Under the pieces are notes generated by a model, which saw only the letters and a program-made list of their open reading frames with translations, made no database searches and was not told the DNA's origin. From Treponemataceae bacterium (lineage in GTDB: Bacteria > Spirochaetota > Spirochaetia > Treponematales > Treponemataceae), in contig JAKSTT010000003.1 in NCBI GenBank assembly GCA_024413635.1, positions 1-51,378 of the forward strand: a stretch of DNA of 51,378 nucleotides, in the 5' to 3' direction. Position 1 is the stretch's first letter; each line of letters starts with the position of its first letter. The position numbers and the translations under genes are program-made. Positions 1-7,717 of this stretch are shown one piece after another.

Positions 1-956
1 CGGATTTTTCAGATGAGGATCTGGAACTGACTGATCAGGACTCAGAAGATGACGGGGAACCGGAAGAGGATCTGGAAGAAGCTGATGATTCTGATGAAAC
101 AGAAGAGTCCGAAGAGTCTGATGAAATTAAAGAGATCGAAGAAGTCGATGAGATTGAAGAAGTCGATGAGATTGAAGAAGTCGAAGAGATAGAAGAAATC
201 GAAGAGATTGAAGAAATCGAAGACGACTACTTAGAAGAATATGATGACACCCTTGAAGATGAACCGGAACTGATTTTCCTGACTGACGACGAAGAAGAGA
301 TGCTCCCGGAACCGGATAACCTGCTGTCTGTATCAGAAGGTGAACTGCTTACTATTTCCTTTGATACCAGCGGATGGGTATATTTGGGCGATCTTCTTGA
401 TGATGGCGTTATCCAGCTGGAAAAACGTCAGAACGGTCTGTATTCAACAACCTTTACCTTCAGCTCTACCGGAACCGGAACCAGTCTGCTGGAGTTCTGG
501 GTCATTGACCCGCTGACGGATGAAGACGTGTACGTACGGTATGAAGTTACCGTTACAGAACCGGTGGCAGACCTGCCGGTAACCGTAACGGTACCTGAAA
601 AGACTGTTACGGCTGCTGATCCGATACCGGAAGCTGCTGCACCGGTTACTGAACCTGAAACAGAACCCGTTGCAGCAGAACGTGATTTTCCGCCGATAGA
701 TACTGTTAACTTTTCCCTGTTTTCTGCTGCAGAATTGCAGACATTCTTTACCGATGCTGAAAACATGGCCTACTACGGTGAAGAAGCTATGCTGTATTAT
801 GAAGCAAAAGTACGTGAAACCCATCCTTCTTCAAAGGATATCAAACGGTCTGTGGCCTGCTACGAACAGCTGGTAAAAAAATACCCCACCAGCAAGTGGT
901 GGGGTGAAGCCCAGGAACGGGCCAAATATCTCAGAAAGTATTACTACCTTCGCTAG
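1..956 (+). CDS. Acidic-repeat protein with TPR-like C-terminus (5' partial)
   Basis: The reading frame is open from the left edge (first full codon at base 3) to TAG at 954-956, so the true start lies outside the window; the internal ATG at 300 is probably not the start. The visible N-terminal ~95 residues are almost all Asp/Glu with Ile/Val, including hexads of the type EIEEVD/EIEEIE. A beta-rich segment follows (about bases 300-560), then a Pro/Ala/Thr/Val/Glu linker. The C-terminal ~70 residues are alpha-helical, with a pattern like a TPR or BamD-type repeat (AENMAYYGEEAMLYYEAK, then YEQLVKKYPTSKWWGEAQ). The family was not recognised. An envelope or periplasmic scaffold role is only a guess. 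The gene converges on the minus-strand gene at 959 with 2 bases between the stops. Confidence 0.75.
   Translation, partial: DFSDEDLELTDQDSEDDGEPEEDLEEADDSDETEESEESDEIKEIEEVDEIEEVDEIEEVEEIEEIEEIEEIEDDYLEEYDDTLEDEPELIFLTDDEEEMLPEPDNLLSVSEGELLTISFDTSGWVYLGDLLDDGVIQLEKRQNGLYSTTFTFSSTGTGTSLLEFWVIDPLTDEDVYVRYEVTVTEPVADLPVTVTVPEKTVTAADPIPEAAAPVTEPETEPVAAERDFPPIDTVNFSLFSAAELQTFFTDAENMAYYGEEAMLYYEAKVRETHPSSKDIKRSVACYEQLVKKYPTSKWWGEAQERAKYLRKYYYLR
127..225 (+). repeat. Tandem 18-bp repeat coding for acidic hexads
   Basis: About five imperfect copies of an 18-base unit (GAGATTGAAGAAGTCGAT and variants) sit in frame and encode EIEEVD/EIEEVE/EIEEIE. The 5' copies are nearly identical and the 3' copies have diverged, as expected from replication slippage. 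Copy number may vary between strains. Confidence 0.8.
873..905 (-). terminator. Intrinsic terminator for the minus-strand operon, inside an opposing gene
   Basis: A perfect 9-bp inverted repeat, ACCCCACCA (883-891) and TGGTGGGGT (897-905), has a 5-nt loop. It is flanked at 875-881 by seven A, which read as seven T on the minus strand. It therefore has terminator polarity for transcripts leaving the HATPase gene that ends at 959. It lies wholly within the C-terminal codons (KYPTSKWWG) of the plus-strand gene ending at 956. Confidence 0.8.
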
Positions 957-958
957 TT

Positions 959-1510
959 TTATTCTCCGTCGATGGTCAGACCGTGGCGTTTCTGCTGGAA
1001 CCGTTTCAGCATGGCAACGCCATTGCGTTTATCATTGTAAACAAAACCACCGTTCCAGTATTCAAGGGCTGCAAACAGTGCGTTACCACCATCTGAATCA
1101 TCACTTTTCTTTGTTCTGAATGATACAAAGTCAGCAAGCTGTTCAAAATTCTGGTTGTGCAGACATTCAAGGCGTTTGTGGTTAAATTCGTTCCATTTTT
1201 CCAGATCTTTAAAACCTTCACCTTCGTCTTCTACAATAATGTGGGCGTGGGTAGCACTGAAAGAGTACCAGATGCGTACTTTCTTGGAAATATCACATTC
1301 ATTACCGTGTTTTACGGCGTTCTTGATAACTTCACTGATCTGCTGTTCAAGCAGGTTGATTTCTTTGATTTCCAGTGGTGCAGACTGTACAATCAGAAGG
1401 GTAAAATATCTGATCTGTCTGAAATCCGAAGGAAATTCCTTGTAGAGCATGTTGGTCTTGTCGAACAGTGGGTCACTGCCGTCTGATCTGAGTTCTTTAA
1501 TCTGGTCCAT
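959..1510 (-). CDS. Anti-sigma-type histidine-kinase-like ATPase (RsbW/SpoIIAB family)
   Basis: 183 aa. It has the GHKL ATPase motifs of anti-sigma serine kinases: N-box EVIKNAVKHGN (residues 60-70), G1 box VEDEGEGF (93-100) and a late G2-like GGNALFAALEY (141-151). In the family such proteins phosphorylate a STAS antagonist and bind a sigma factor or another target. The ~40-residue stretch between G1 and G2 is longer than in RsbW and contains a charged DDSDGG loop, so this may be a spirochaete-specific subtype. It is the last gene of a minus-strand set of phosphatase (1931-3577), STAS (1536-1874) and ATPase, 25 bp after the STAS gene. The target is unknown; sigma-factor binding is an inference. 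Confidence 0.8.
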   Translation of the reverse strand: MDQIKELRSDGSDPLFDKTNMLYKEFPSDFRQIRYFTLLIVQSAPLEIKEINLLEQQISEVIKNAVKHGNECDISKKVRIWYSFSATHAHIIVEDEGEGFKDLEKWNEFNHKRLECLHNQNFEQLADFVSFRTKKSDDSDGGNALFAALEYWNGGFVYNDKRNGVAMLKRFQQKRHGLTIDGE

Positions 1511-1535
1511 TTTATTCTTACCTTTTTGTTATATT

Positions 1536-1874
1536 TCAGTCTGCAATCTTCAGGATTGCTTCTTCAACACTGTTAGAAATAGGGAAGTATCCCATCAGTT
1601 TGGTAAGTTCGATAACCTTCTTAACTGAACCGTGAATGTTTGCAATGGAAAGTTTCAGGTTCATCTTTTTGATGGTAGAGCAGATGTAAATCAGGGCACC
1701 GATTCCGCTTGAGTCGATGTAGTCAACCTGTTCCAGGTTGATGATGAAGTTGTGGACATTTTTTTCCAGCATCTTCATAACCAGTTCTTTCAGTTTATAT
1801 GAATTGTACAAATCCATTTCACCGTTTACATCAATGATGTAGATATCACCATTTTTGCGGATTTTAAGTTCCAT
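1536..1874 (-). CDS. STAS-domain anti-sigma factor antagonist (RsbV/SpoIIAA-like)
   Basis: 112 aa, a single STAS domain of normal length. The phospho-site motif YIDSSGIGAL has Asp54-Ser55, the position equivalent to the phosphoserine of RsbV/SpoIIAA. The unphosphorylated antagonist should bind the ATPase encoded just downstream, and the PP2C phosphatase encoded just upstream should dephosphorylate it. Start ATG at 1874 is preceded by AAAAGGAG on the minus strand, a strong SD. The three genes make a complete partner-switching set. Confidence 0.9.
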   Translation of the reverse strand: MELKIRKNGDIYIIDVNGEMDLYNSYKLKELVMKMLEKNVHNFIINLEQVDYIDSSGIGALIYICSTIKKMNLKLSIANIHGSVKKVIELTKLMGYFPISNSVEEAILKIAD

Positions 1875-1930
1875 AGTTTTCTCCTTTTAGTATGTGTTTC
1901 GTATCGAAACTACCGGAAACCCGGTACACA

Positions 1931-3577
1931 TCAGTTGATTTTAATTACCAGCAGGGTCTGGTCATCGTGCTGATGAGCAGATCCGGTAAACTTTTTAACG
2001 TCAGTCTTAACCAGATTAGCGATTTCCTTACCGCTGGACTCTCTGTTTTCCCTGACAATATTGATAAGCCGGTCTGCAGTATACTGAGAACCTGCCGTAT
2101 TCATGGCTTCTACAATACCATCTGAATACATAACCAGAATATCATTTGTATGTAATTGTAATGCTACATCCTGAAATTGAGTAGCCTTTTCTACACCAAT
2201 TGGCTCAGTTGACGTAGAAAGTTTTGTTACCGTGTCATCTTCTGCGTTGAAATACAGGATTGGGGTACTACCTGCCGTTGAGTATTCAAGGGTTCTGGTG
2301 GTACTGTCGTAGTTCATCAGTGCAAGGCTGGCAAAGTGGTCAATGTTGTTTTCAATGGAAATACCGCGGTTAGCCCAGGAAAGAATGGTTGCAGCACTCT
2401 GGGTGGTATTGGTAACCAGACGGAGAATTGCACGGAGCATTACCATGATGACCAGTGAGTTCATACCTTTACCGGCAACGTCTGCCAGAACAAAGGAAAT
2501 ACGGTCTTTACGTGACGGCAGGACATCAAAGTAGTCGCCGCAGACACCGTCTGCCGTATTGAATACTGAACCAAGCTGCAGCCCCGGGATAACCGGCAGC
2601 AGCTGCGGATGCAGGCTTTTCTGGATTTTACCGGCAATACCTGCTTCACGGGTAAGGTCAGTGTGTTCAATAACTTCCTGGAAGGTATATACGTTCTTGA
2701 TTGAAACAGAAGCAAAATCTGCCAGTACGCAGGCTTTATCAAAGTCACCTTTGGTAAATTTCAGGCTGGAAGCCTTACGGGCCAGGGCAATAACACCGAT
2801 TACGGTATCTGCAACAACCATTGGAATGAAGATGTAACTGCCGCATTTCAGGAAGTCTTCGTCTTCATTCTGGTAGATGCGTTCATCATCAAGCGGACTG
2901 TTGATCAGTTCCGGTTTACCGCTGGTAGCAATGTTACCGAAAATATTTTCATTCAGACCGAACTGGGCAAAACGGAAGTTTGTTTCTACACGGATTACCT
3001 TATGCGGTACGTCATCGGGCAGACGGTATGGAGGAGGGAAGTCGCCGGAGAATGCCTTTACCGCAATAATGTCTTCAAAGTCATCAATCAGCAGGACAGC
3101 AGCACCATCAGCGTCAATTTCGCGCATGATACGGGTATTGATGAAGTCAACCAGCCGTGAAAGACCGGCATCATCCTGCAGGGCTTCAGAAGCCTTGATG
3201 ACAATATCTTTGCTGGTACCGATGAATGTTTCGGCTTCGCTTAAGGTTTTTGATTCTTCTTCCAGGTTCTGTTTTACCGGTTCTGCAACAACGTATTTAT
3301 TGTCCCGTTTCTTTTCTTCTGCTTCACTGTTTTTCAGTCCCAGATAATATGGAATCAGGAGAACGTTTTCCACCAGAAGGGTAAGGGTAATGGCAGAAAT
3401 GGTTCCTGCAGAAAATGAATAGAGGACACCACCTACCAGTGCAATGGCTGCAAAAAACAGTGACGGTGGTACCCGGACAATTTTCTTTCTTCTGGCAGAC
3501 ATCAGCATGGCAAGCTGGAATACTGCAACTACTACGGTGAGGATACCGGCAAGGACTGCAAGGCTTTCGTTTCTCAC
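1931..3577 (-). CDS. Membrane-bound GAF-PP2C (SpoIIE/RsbU-type) serine phosphatase
   Basis: 548 aa with a GTG start at 3577 and SD AAGGA. Three hydrophobic segments lie in the first ~80 residues. A charged linker follows, then a GAF domain (about 140-295), a short helix and a C-terminal PP2C/SpoIIE phosphatase domain (about 320-548). The metal-binding signatures are present: GDYFDVL, LADVAGKGMNSL, MYSDGIVEAM and HDDQTLL. In the RsbU family this domain removes phosphate from the STAS antagonist, encoded 56 bp downstream here. The GAF domain suggests control by a small ligand or redox signal; none can be named. A near-consensus sigma-28-like promoter lies ~45 bp upstream (3621-3647). Confidence 0.9.
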   Translation of the reverse strand: MRNESLAVLAGILTVVVAVFQLAMLMSARRKKIVRVPPSLFFAAIALVGGVLYSFSAGTISAITLTLLVENVLLIPYYLGLKNSEAEEKKRDNKYVVAEPVKQNLEEESKTLSEAETFIGTSKDIVIKASEALQDDAGLSRLVDFINTRIMREIDADGAAVLLIDDFEDIIAVKAFSGDFPPPYRLPDDVPHKVIRVETNFRFAQFGLNENIFGNIATSGKPELINSPLDDERIYQNEDEDFLKCGSYIFIPMVVADTVIGVIALARKASSLKFTKGDFDKACVLADFASVSIKNVYTFQEVIEHTDLTREAGIAGKIQKSLHPQLLPVIPGLQLGSVFNTADGVCGDYFDVLPSRKDRISFVLADVAGKGMNSLVIMVMLRAILRLVTNTTQSAATILSWANRGISIENNIDHFASLALMNYDSTTRTLEYSTAGSTPILYFNAEDDTVTKLSTSTEPIGVEKATQFQDVALQLHTNDILVMYSDGIVEAMNTAGSQYTADRLINIVRENRESSGKEIANLVKTDVKKFTGSAHQHDDQTLLVIKIN

Positions 3578-3620
3578 GGGAATTTCCTTCTTCTATTACG
3601 TTTTTAGTTTTACCTATCGA

Positions 3621-3647
3621 TTATCGGCATATTTCATACTGATTATA
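3621..3647 (-). promoter_or_regulatory. Candidate sigma-28 promoter of the partner-switching operon
   Basis: On the minus strand TATA (3647-3644), 15 nt and GCCGATAA (3628-3621) match the FliA consensus TAAA-N15-GCCGATAA at 11 of 12 positions. The predicted transcript start, near 3614, gives a ~37-nt leader to the GTG at 3577. A TATAAT hexamer overlaps the -35 element, so a housekeeping promoter could overlap it. Found by eye, not tested. Confidence 0.55.
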
Positions 3648-3726
3648 ACCCGAAAAACAGTAAAATATTACGGATACACAAAGAAAAAAGCAACAGTTAT
3701 CCGGTAGTATTTTCGGGGAAAGATGT

Positions 3727-4647
3727 TCAGGTATTATCAGAATTTTCAGTCTTGCGGAACCGGCTGAGAAGACGCTGGAAGAAAGTCTGGGTCTGATTTG
3801 TCTTGAAGTGTTCAGCAGCTGCTTCAATGGAAAAATCCTGGCCGTATTTTGTTTTCAGGTCATCCCAGTATTTGATGATCCATACGTACAGGTCTGACGG
3901 TGTCCTTCCGCGGAACTTCCACATGATATGCTTTTTCTTTATGGACGTTACGATGGGAAGATACAGCGTATTGTACCAGGACAGGATGGAATCATTCATC
4001 GATACTTCCTGGTTACGGTTCTGGCTCAGGTAATACTTATGGGTAAGGATGTGCTGGTAAATGGTGTCATACTGACCGGGGGACGTAAAATCCAGGTTCC
4101 AGAAATCAGTTAAATCACCAAAACCGGTTTCATTGTAGAAAACACGCTTTTCGTACTGGATGACGGCTTTCAGGATCTGGCTCTGGGTCATACCCGGCTT
4201 CAGCTTGATTTCGCTTTTCAGGGAAACAACTTCTGCATCAATGTTTTCTACGCCCTGGGTTCTGGCTACAGATACCCGGTGGTTACCATCGCGGACGAAA
4301 TACAGTCCCCCGATTTCATACAGCACAATGGGCGGCAGAATGACGTCAGAGAGAATGGCTTTATCAATGCTGGCCCACCGGTTCTTCAGATGAAGGTTTT
4401 TCGGGAAAAAGTGGTTGTCAAAGTCGTGGTACCGGCCTTCGCTGCCGGCTATCAGGTCTACCGGAACAACCTGCATACCCAAGTACACTTCGTTCTTTGG
4501 TTTCAGCAGGTTCTTCACGTCTGAAAAAGACAGGAGTTTTGATTCTTCCGGGCTCATAAAGTGCTGAAGATCATTGAACAGTGCCTTATTCCGTGCTTTA
4601 TAAAAATCGTCTTCGGTCTGCTGGTCAAGCAATCCATTTCCGCTCAT
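3727..4647 (-). CDS. ParB/sulfiredoxin-like N-terminal-domain protein
   Basis: 306 aa. The middle of the protein (about residues 55-150) reads like a ParB/Srx-fold domain: an input strand (VPVDLIAGSEGRYHDFDNHFF), a PPIVLYEIGGLYFVRDGNHR core, and DGNHRVSVARTQG, the counterpart of the ParB box. The rest, including a Trp/Tyr-rich C-terminal helical part, was not recognised. No HTH domain of chromosomal ParB is visible, so this is not a partition protein in the usual sense. The ATG overlaps the stop of the metallophosphoesterase gene (ATGA-type, 4644-4647), so the two are probably translationally coupled. Function unknown; nucleotide binding is plausible from the fold. Confidence 0.65.
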   Translation of the reverse strand: MSGNGLLDQQTEDDFYKARNKALFNDLQHFMSPEESKLLSFSDVKNLLKPKNEVYLGMQVVPVDLIAGSEGRYHDFDNHFFPKNLHLKNRWASIDKAILSDVILPPIVLYEIGGLYFVRDGNHRVSVARTQGVENIDAEVVSLKSEIKLKPGMTQSQILKAVIQYEKRVFYNETGFGDLTDFWNLDFTSPGQYDTIYQHILTHKYYLSQNRNQEVSMNDSILSWYNTLYLPIVTSIKKKHIMWKFRGRTPSDLYVWIIKYWDDLKTKYGQDFSIEAAAEHFKTNQTQTFFQRLLSRFRKTENSDNT

Positions 4648-5363
4648 GCGTTGTGTTCCTTCTGTGGTTTCTTCAATTTTTCGTCCGGAATTTCCAGTAC
4701 GTAATAACTGAATGCGTTTATAACGGTGGTGTCTTCAAAAGGGGTTACCCGGATATCCTGAAGGTCATACAGGTGAATGTGACCATGGATCATATACAGT
4801 GGCCTGAACTTCTTCAGGAACCAGCGGTAACAGGTAAACCCGATATGGCAGGGGTCTTCACGGTCATGGATGTGACGGGGTGACGCGTGTGTCAGGAAAA
4901 TGTCACAGTACCGGCCGTAGCGCAGCCTGTTCATGAGCAGTTTGGGAACCATCTTTAAAAGACGGCGCTTCATCTGGCCTTCGGTATACTGGCTGAGACC
5001 GTTGTTGTACCGTACGGACCCGGAACAGCCGGCAATAAGCAGCTGGCCGCCATTTTCCAGTTTCTCCGTCAGCACCTGAAATCCTGCATATATGGCACCG
5101 TGGGAATGCTTCATCTCGATGGTTTCCCGGGCAGAAACTGCAGACGGTGACGTTGTATCAGGGTGATACTGGCGGAATTCCGTCAGGTTGTGGTTACCGA
5201 AAATAAAATACGTTGGCTTATTCAGGGTTGAAACAATGAAGTCTACGTATTCCATGGGAAGGTCGCCGGCGCAGAGTACAACATCAATGTCTGCAAACCG
5301 TTCCTTTGCGTTGGAACTGTATACTAACGGGTCAATCTGGTCTGATACACAGAGTAGTTTCAT
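4644..5363 (-). CDS. Calcineurin-like metallophosphoesterase
   Basis: 239 aa. Motifs of the family are in order: N-terminal LLCVSDQID, CAGDLP (Asp33), FGNHN, THASPRHIHD and the C-terminal HGHIHLYD. The first metal-binding motif is normally D-x-H; here it is D8-Q-I, so one metal ligand is missing or supplied by Asp11. The enzyme may use a single-metal or altered site. Substrate unknown. It lies between the TPR-Mrr gene (9 bp upstream) and the ParB-like gene (4-bp overlap), so the three form one transcription unit. Confidence 0.8.
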   Translation of the reverse strand: MKLLCVSDQIDPLVYSSNAKERFADIDVVLCAGDLPMEYVDFIVSTLNKPTYFIFGNHNLTEFRQYHPDTTSPSAVSARETIEMKHSHGAIYAGFQVLTEKLENGGQLLIAGCSGSVRYNNGLSQYTEGQMKRRLLKMVPKLLMNRLRYGRYCDIFLTHASPRHIHDREDPCHIGFTCYRWFLKKFRPLYMIHGHIHLYDLQDIRVTPFEDTTVINAFSYYVLEIPDEKLKKPQKEHNA

Positions 5364-5372
5364 GACAGTGCC

Positions 5373-6740
5373 TTAAATTGCCTTGTCAAGAAGCTGCTCA
5401 AGTTTCTGTTTGTCTATAAGCTCTATAGGACGGTTTTCTGCAAAGTTCCGTGAAGCCTGGGTAAAGCCGGTGCTGGTAAATACAATGGCTTTGGCATAGT
5501 TCTTTGCCTTGACTTCATCAGCCAGTTTACGGATGACGGAATCTTCAATTGGTTCCGGTTCACGGTAGAATACCAGCAGGGTCAGCTGATTACGCTGGTT
5601 CATCCAGTCATCTTTTGATGCATCGGAAGCGGTAATGACACAACCGAATTTCTTTGCATCAATGGATTTGGCACCCAGCGAAAAACCGGTCAGTGCAACT
5701 TTCTTGCAGATATCACAGAAATCTTCGGAACGGCTGGTCAGGTATTCCTTCATGCTGTCGTTGGCCGTAATGTCTTTATACTGCTGCAGCTTCTGTCCGA
5801 CATCCTTGAAACTCTTGTTCTTTGCAAAAATTGCTTCCCACTGGGTAATTGCCAGTTCAATCTTGCGGGTCTTTTCGTAACAGGCGGCAAGAAAGTAACG
5901 GGCAAACTGTGTTTCCTGGGAAGCATCATTGTTGGACATTTTTACGGCGCGGTCAAATTCAACAATGGCTTTTTCAATATTGTTTGCGGCCATGTAACAG
6001 GATCCGCGTTCAATAAGGGCCTTCTGCTTGAATTCAGGATCACGCAGTGCTTTTTCAAAGGCTGCAACAGCAGCAGGGTAGTCTTTGTTTTCCTTAAGGA
6101 TTTTTCCCAGATAGTAATAGGAAGAATAGGTTTCCGGACTCATCTGGATGGCCAGGTCAATTTCCTTTTTGGCTTCAGGAAACTGTTTGGCCCGGTACAG
6201 CAGCATACCGACAGCTGCGTGAGCCTTGGGATGCCGTTTATTCAGCTTGATGGTCTGCTGGTAAAAGCCCATGGCCTGATCAAATTTCCCACGTTCTTCA
6301 AACAGACGGGCACAGTTGTAAAAGTTATCGGCATTGTGCGGGTCCAGTTTGGTCAGCAGCAGATATTCTTTCAGGGCTTCTTCGTTCTGGCCGAATTTTG
6401 AATAGAGTGTTGCAATACGCTTTCTGAATTCTGCTTCCGGAAGGGTAGTGTTGTCAAAAATGGCATTCTGGTTTACGTATTTGTACTCCATTAATGCCAG
6501 TTCCGGCTTGTTGTCTGCAAGATACGCGGTTCCCAGCCAGTAATGGGACATGACATCCCGTGGGTCGCGGGCAATAAGCTGTTTTGCCAGTTTGATTGCC
6601 TGGGCGTTTTTTCCTTGTTTTACCAGTTTCTGTATGCCGTCTACCTTACGGGGGGTAGCTACCATCTTGATGACGAATCCAAGGAGGAAGACGATGGCAG
6701 TGCCAAGAACAGCTATAATGACGATTCCGATAGGGCTCAT
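5373..6740 (-). CDS. Membrane-anchored TPR protein with degenerate Mrr-like C-terminal domain
   Basis: 455 aa. One N-terminal membrane helix (residues ~4-27) is followed by about eight TPR units (about 33-320). The ~110-residue C-terminal domain ends like a restriction-endonuclease-fold Mrr domain: AKAIVFTSTGFTQASRNFAE followed by RPIELIDKQKLEQLL. The catalytic QxK/ExK strand of Mrr is replaced by TLLVFYREPEP, so nuclease activity is unlikely. The helix puts the TPR part either in the cytoplasm or in the periplasm; a cytoplasmic location fits the nuclease-fold domain better. It leads a three-gene minus-strand set with the phosphoesterase and the ParB-like gene. Confidence 0.75.
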   Translation of the reverse strand: MSPIGIVIIAVLGTAIVFLLGFVIKMVATPRKVDGIQKLVKQGKNAQAIKLAKQLIARDPRDVMSHYWLGTAYLADNKPELALMEYKYVNQNAIFDNTTLPEAEFRKRIATLYSKFGQNEEALKEYLLLTKLDPHNADNFYNCARLFEERGKFDQAMGFYQQTIKLNKRHPKAHAAVGMLLYRAKQFPEAKKEIDLAIQMSPETYSSYYYLGKILKENKDYPAAVAAFEKALRDPEFKQKALIERGSCYMAANNIEKAIVEFDRAVKMSNNDASQETQFARYFLAACYEKTRKIELAITQWEAIFAKNKSFKDVGQKLQQYKDITANDSMKEYLTSRSEDFCDICKKVALTGFSLGAKSIDAKKFGCVITASDASKDDWMNQRNQLTLLVFYREPEPIEDSVIRKLADEVKAKNYAKAIVFTSTGFTQASRNFAENRPIELIDKQKLEQLLDKAI

Positions 6741-6772
6741 GGATAATCCTGTATAAATGTTTTTACCTTGTA

Positions 6773-6801
6773 AGAGTATTCAAATTGTGAGAATATGTCA
6801 A
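6773..6801 (-). promoter_or_regulatory. Candidate housekeeping promoter of the TPR-Mrr operon
   Basis: On the minus strand TTGACA (6801-6796), 17 nt and TACTCT (6778-6773). The -35 is perfect; the -10 is weak. The transcript start near 6766 would give a ~26-nt leader to the ATG at 6740. Confidence 0.5.
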
Positions 6802-6825
6802 ATTACGGGGATTTGCAGCCGATTG
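6799..6825 (+). promoter_or_regulatory. Candidate sigma-28 promoter of the TPR gene pair
   Basis: CAAA (6799-6802), 15 nt and GCCGATTG (6818-6825) match 9 of 12 FliA consensus positions. The expected transcript start, near 6833, falls just before the SD GGAGGG (6835-6840) that serves the TTG start at 6845. It overlaps the divergent promoter at 6773-6801. Confidence 0.45.
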
Positions 6826-6844
6826 TTCTTATATGGAGGGTGTT

Positions 6845-7717
6845 TTGAGTAAGAAATTACGGATGGCAGTTACCGTACTGTTTTTGTGTGCAGTTTCCCT
6901 GCATGCCCAAACCGGTACTCCTTCTGCTGCATACCAGAAAGGGTATGATTCCTTTTCACGGAATAACCCGCAGGATGCCATTGTCTGGTTTCAGCAGGCA
7001 CTGGTAGAAACATCGGTATATTCCCTGACCTACAACTATCTGGGACTGTGTTATTACCAGACGGGACAGTTCCAGAAATCACTTGATACGTACATTCTGG
7101 GTACCCAGGTACCGGAAACAGATAAGCGGGTGCTGTACTACAATGCCGGTAATACCTGCTTTGCCATGGGCCTTTTTGAGCGGGCAGAAGAGATGTACAC
7201 CTATGCCCTGGCTGCAGATCCGGCCTTTGGTTCTGCTATCCTGAACCGGGCAAACGCCCATATGAAGCAGAATGATTACACTGAAGCTGCCACTGATTAC
7301 CGGCGGTATCTTGCCGTAGAACCGGATGCAGACCAGCGGCAGCAGATTGAACTGCTTTTGGCATTGCTTGACCAGGAAGCTGCAGACCGTGAAGCAGAAG
7401 CCGAACGGCAGCGGCAGGAAGCTGACCGGCTGGCAGCGCAGAATGAACGTATCTCCCAGCAGCAACAGCAGTATGCAGAAGAAAAGGCTGAACGTGATGC
7501 TGCCGCCCGTGAGGCAGAAAACGAACGGCTGGCAGAACTGGAACGGCAGCTGGCAGAACAGGCTGCTGCAGAAGAAGCACGGAAAGCTGCTGATGAAGAG
7601 CGGCGGCGGAAACTGCTGGAAGAAATTGCACAGAGTCTTGCGGATAACGATTCCGAAGGAATATCAGCCGGTACGGAAGGTGTTATTGAGTATGAATATG
7701 AAGAGGAACTTGATTGA
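6845..7717 (+). CDS. Secreted TPR protein with coiled-coil tail
   Basis: 290 aa from TTG at 6845. This start is preferred over the upstream ATG at 6833 because GGAGGG at 6835-6840 is a good SD for it and itself overlaps that ATG. A signal peptide (MSKKLRMAVTVLFLCAVSLHAQ) is followed by about four TPR units (to about base 7340). A long Glu/Gln/Arg/Ala coiled coil comes next (about 7350-7640), then an acidic end. It is probably periplasmic or surface-attached. The stop overlaps the ATG of the next gene by one base (TGATG), so the pair is likely translationally coupled and may act together as a scaffold. Partner unknown. Confidence 0.75.
   Translation: MSKKLRMAVTVLFLCAVSLHAQTGTPSAAYQKGYDSFSRNNPQDAIVWFQQALVETSVYSLTYNYLGLCYYQTGQFQKSLDTYILGTQVPETDKRVLYYNAGNTCFAMGLFERAEEMYTYALAADPAFGSAILNRANAHMKQNDYTEAATDYRRYLAVEPDADQRQQIELLLALLDQEAADREAEAERQRQEADRLAAQNERISQQQQQYAEEKAERDAAAREAENERLAELERQLAEQAAAEEARKAADEERRRKLLEEIAQSLADNDSEGISAGTEGVIEYEYEEELD

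Noticed and set aside
127-225. Possible CRISPR or regulatory repeat
   Set aside because: The units are contiguous with no spacers and stay in frame as acidic codons.
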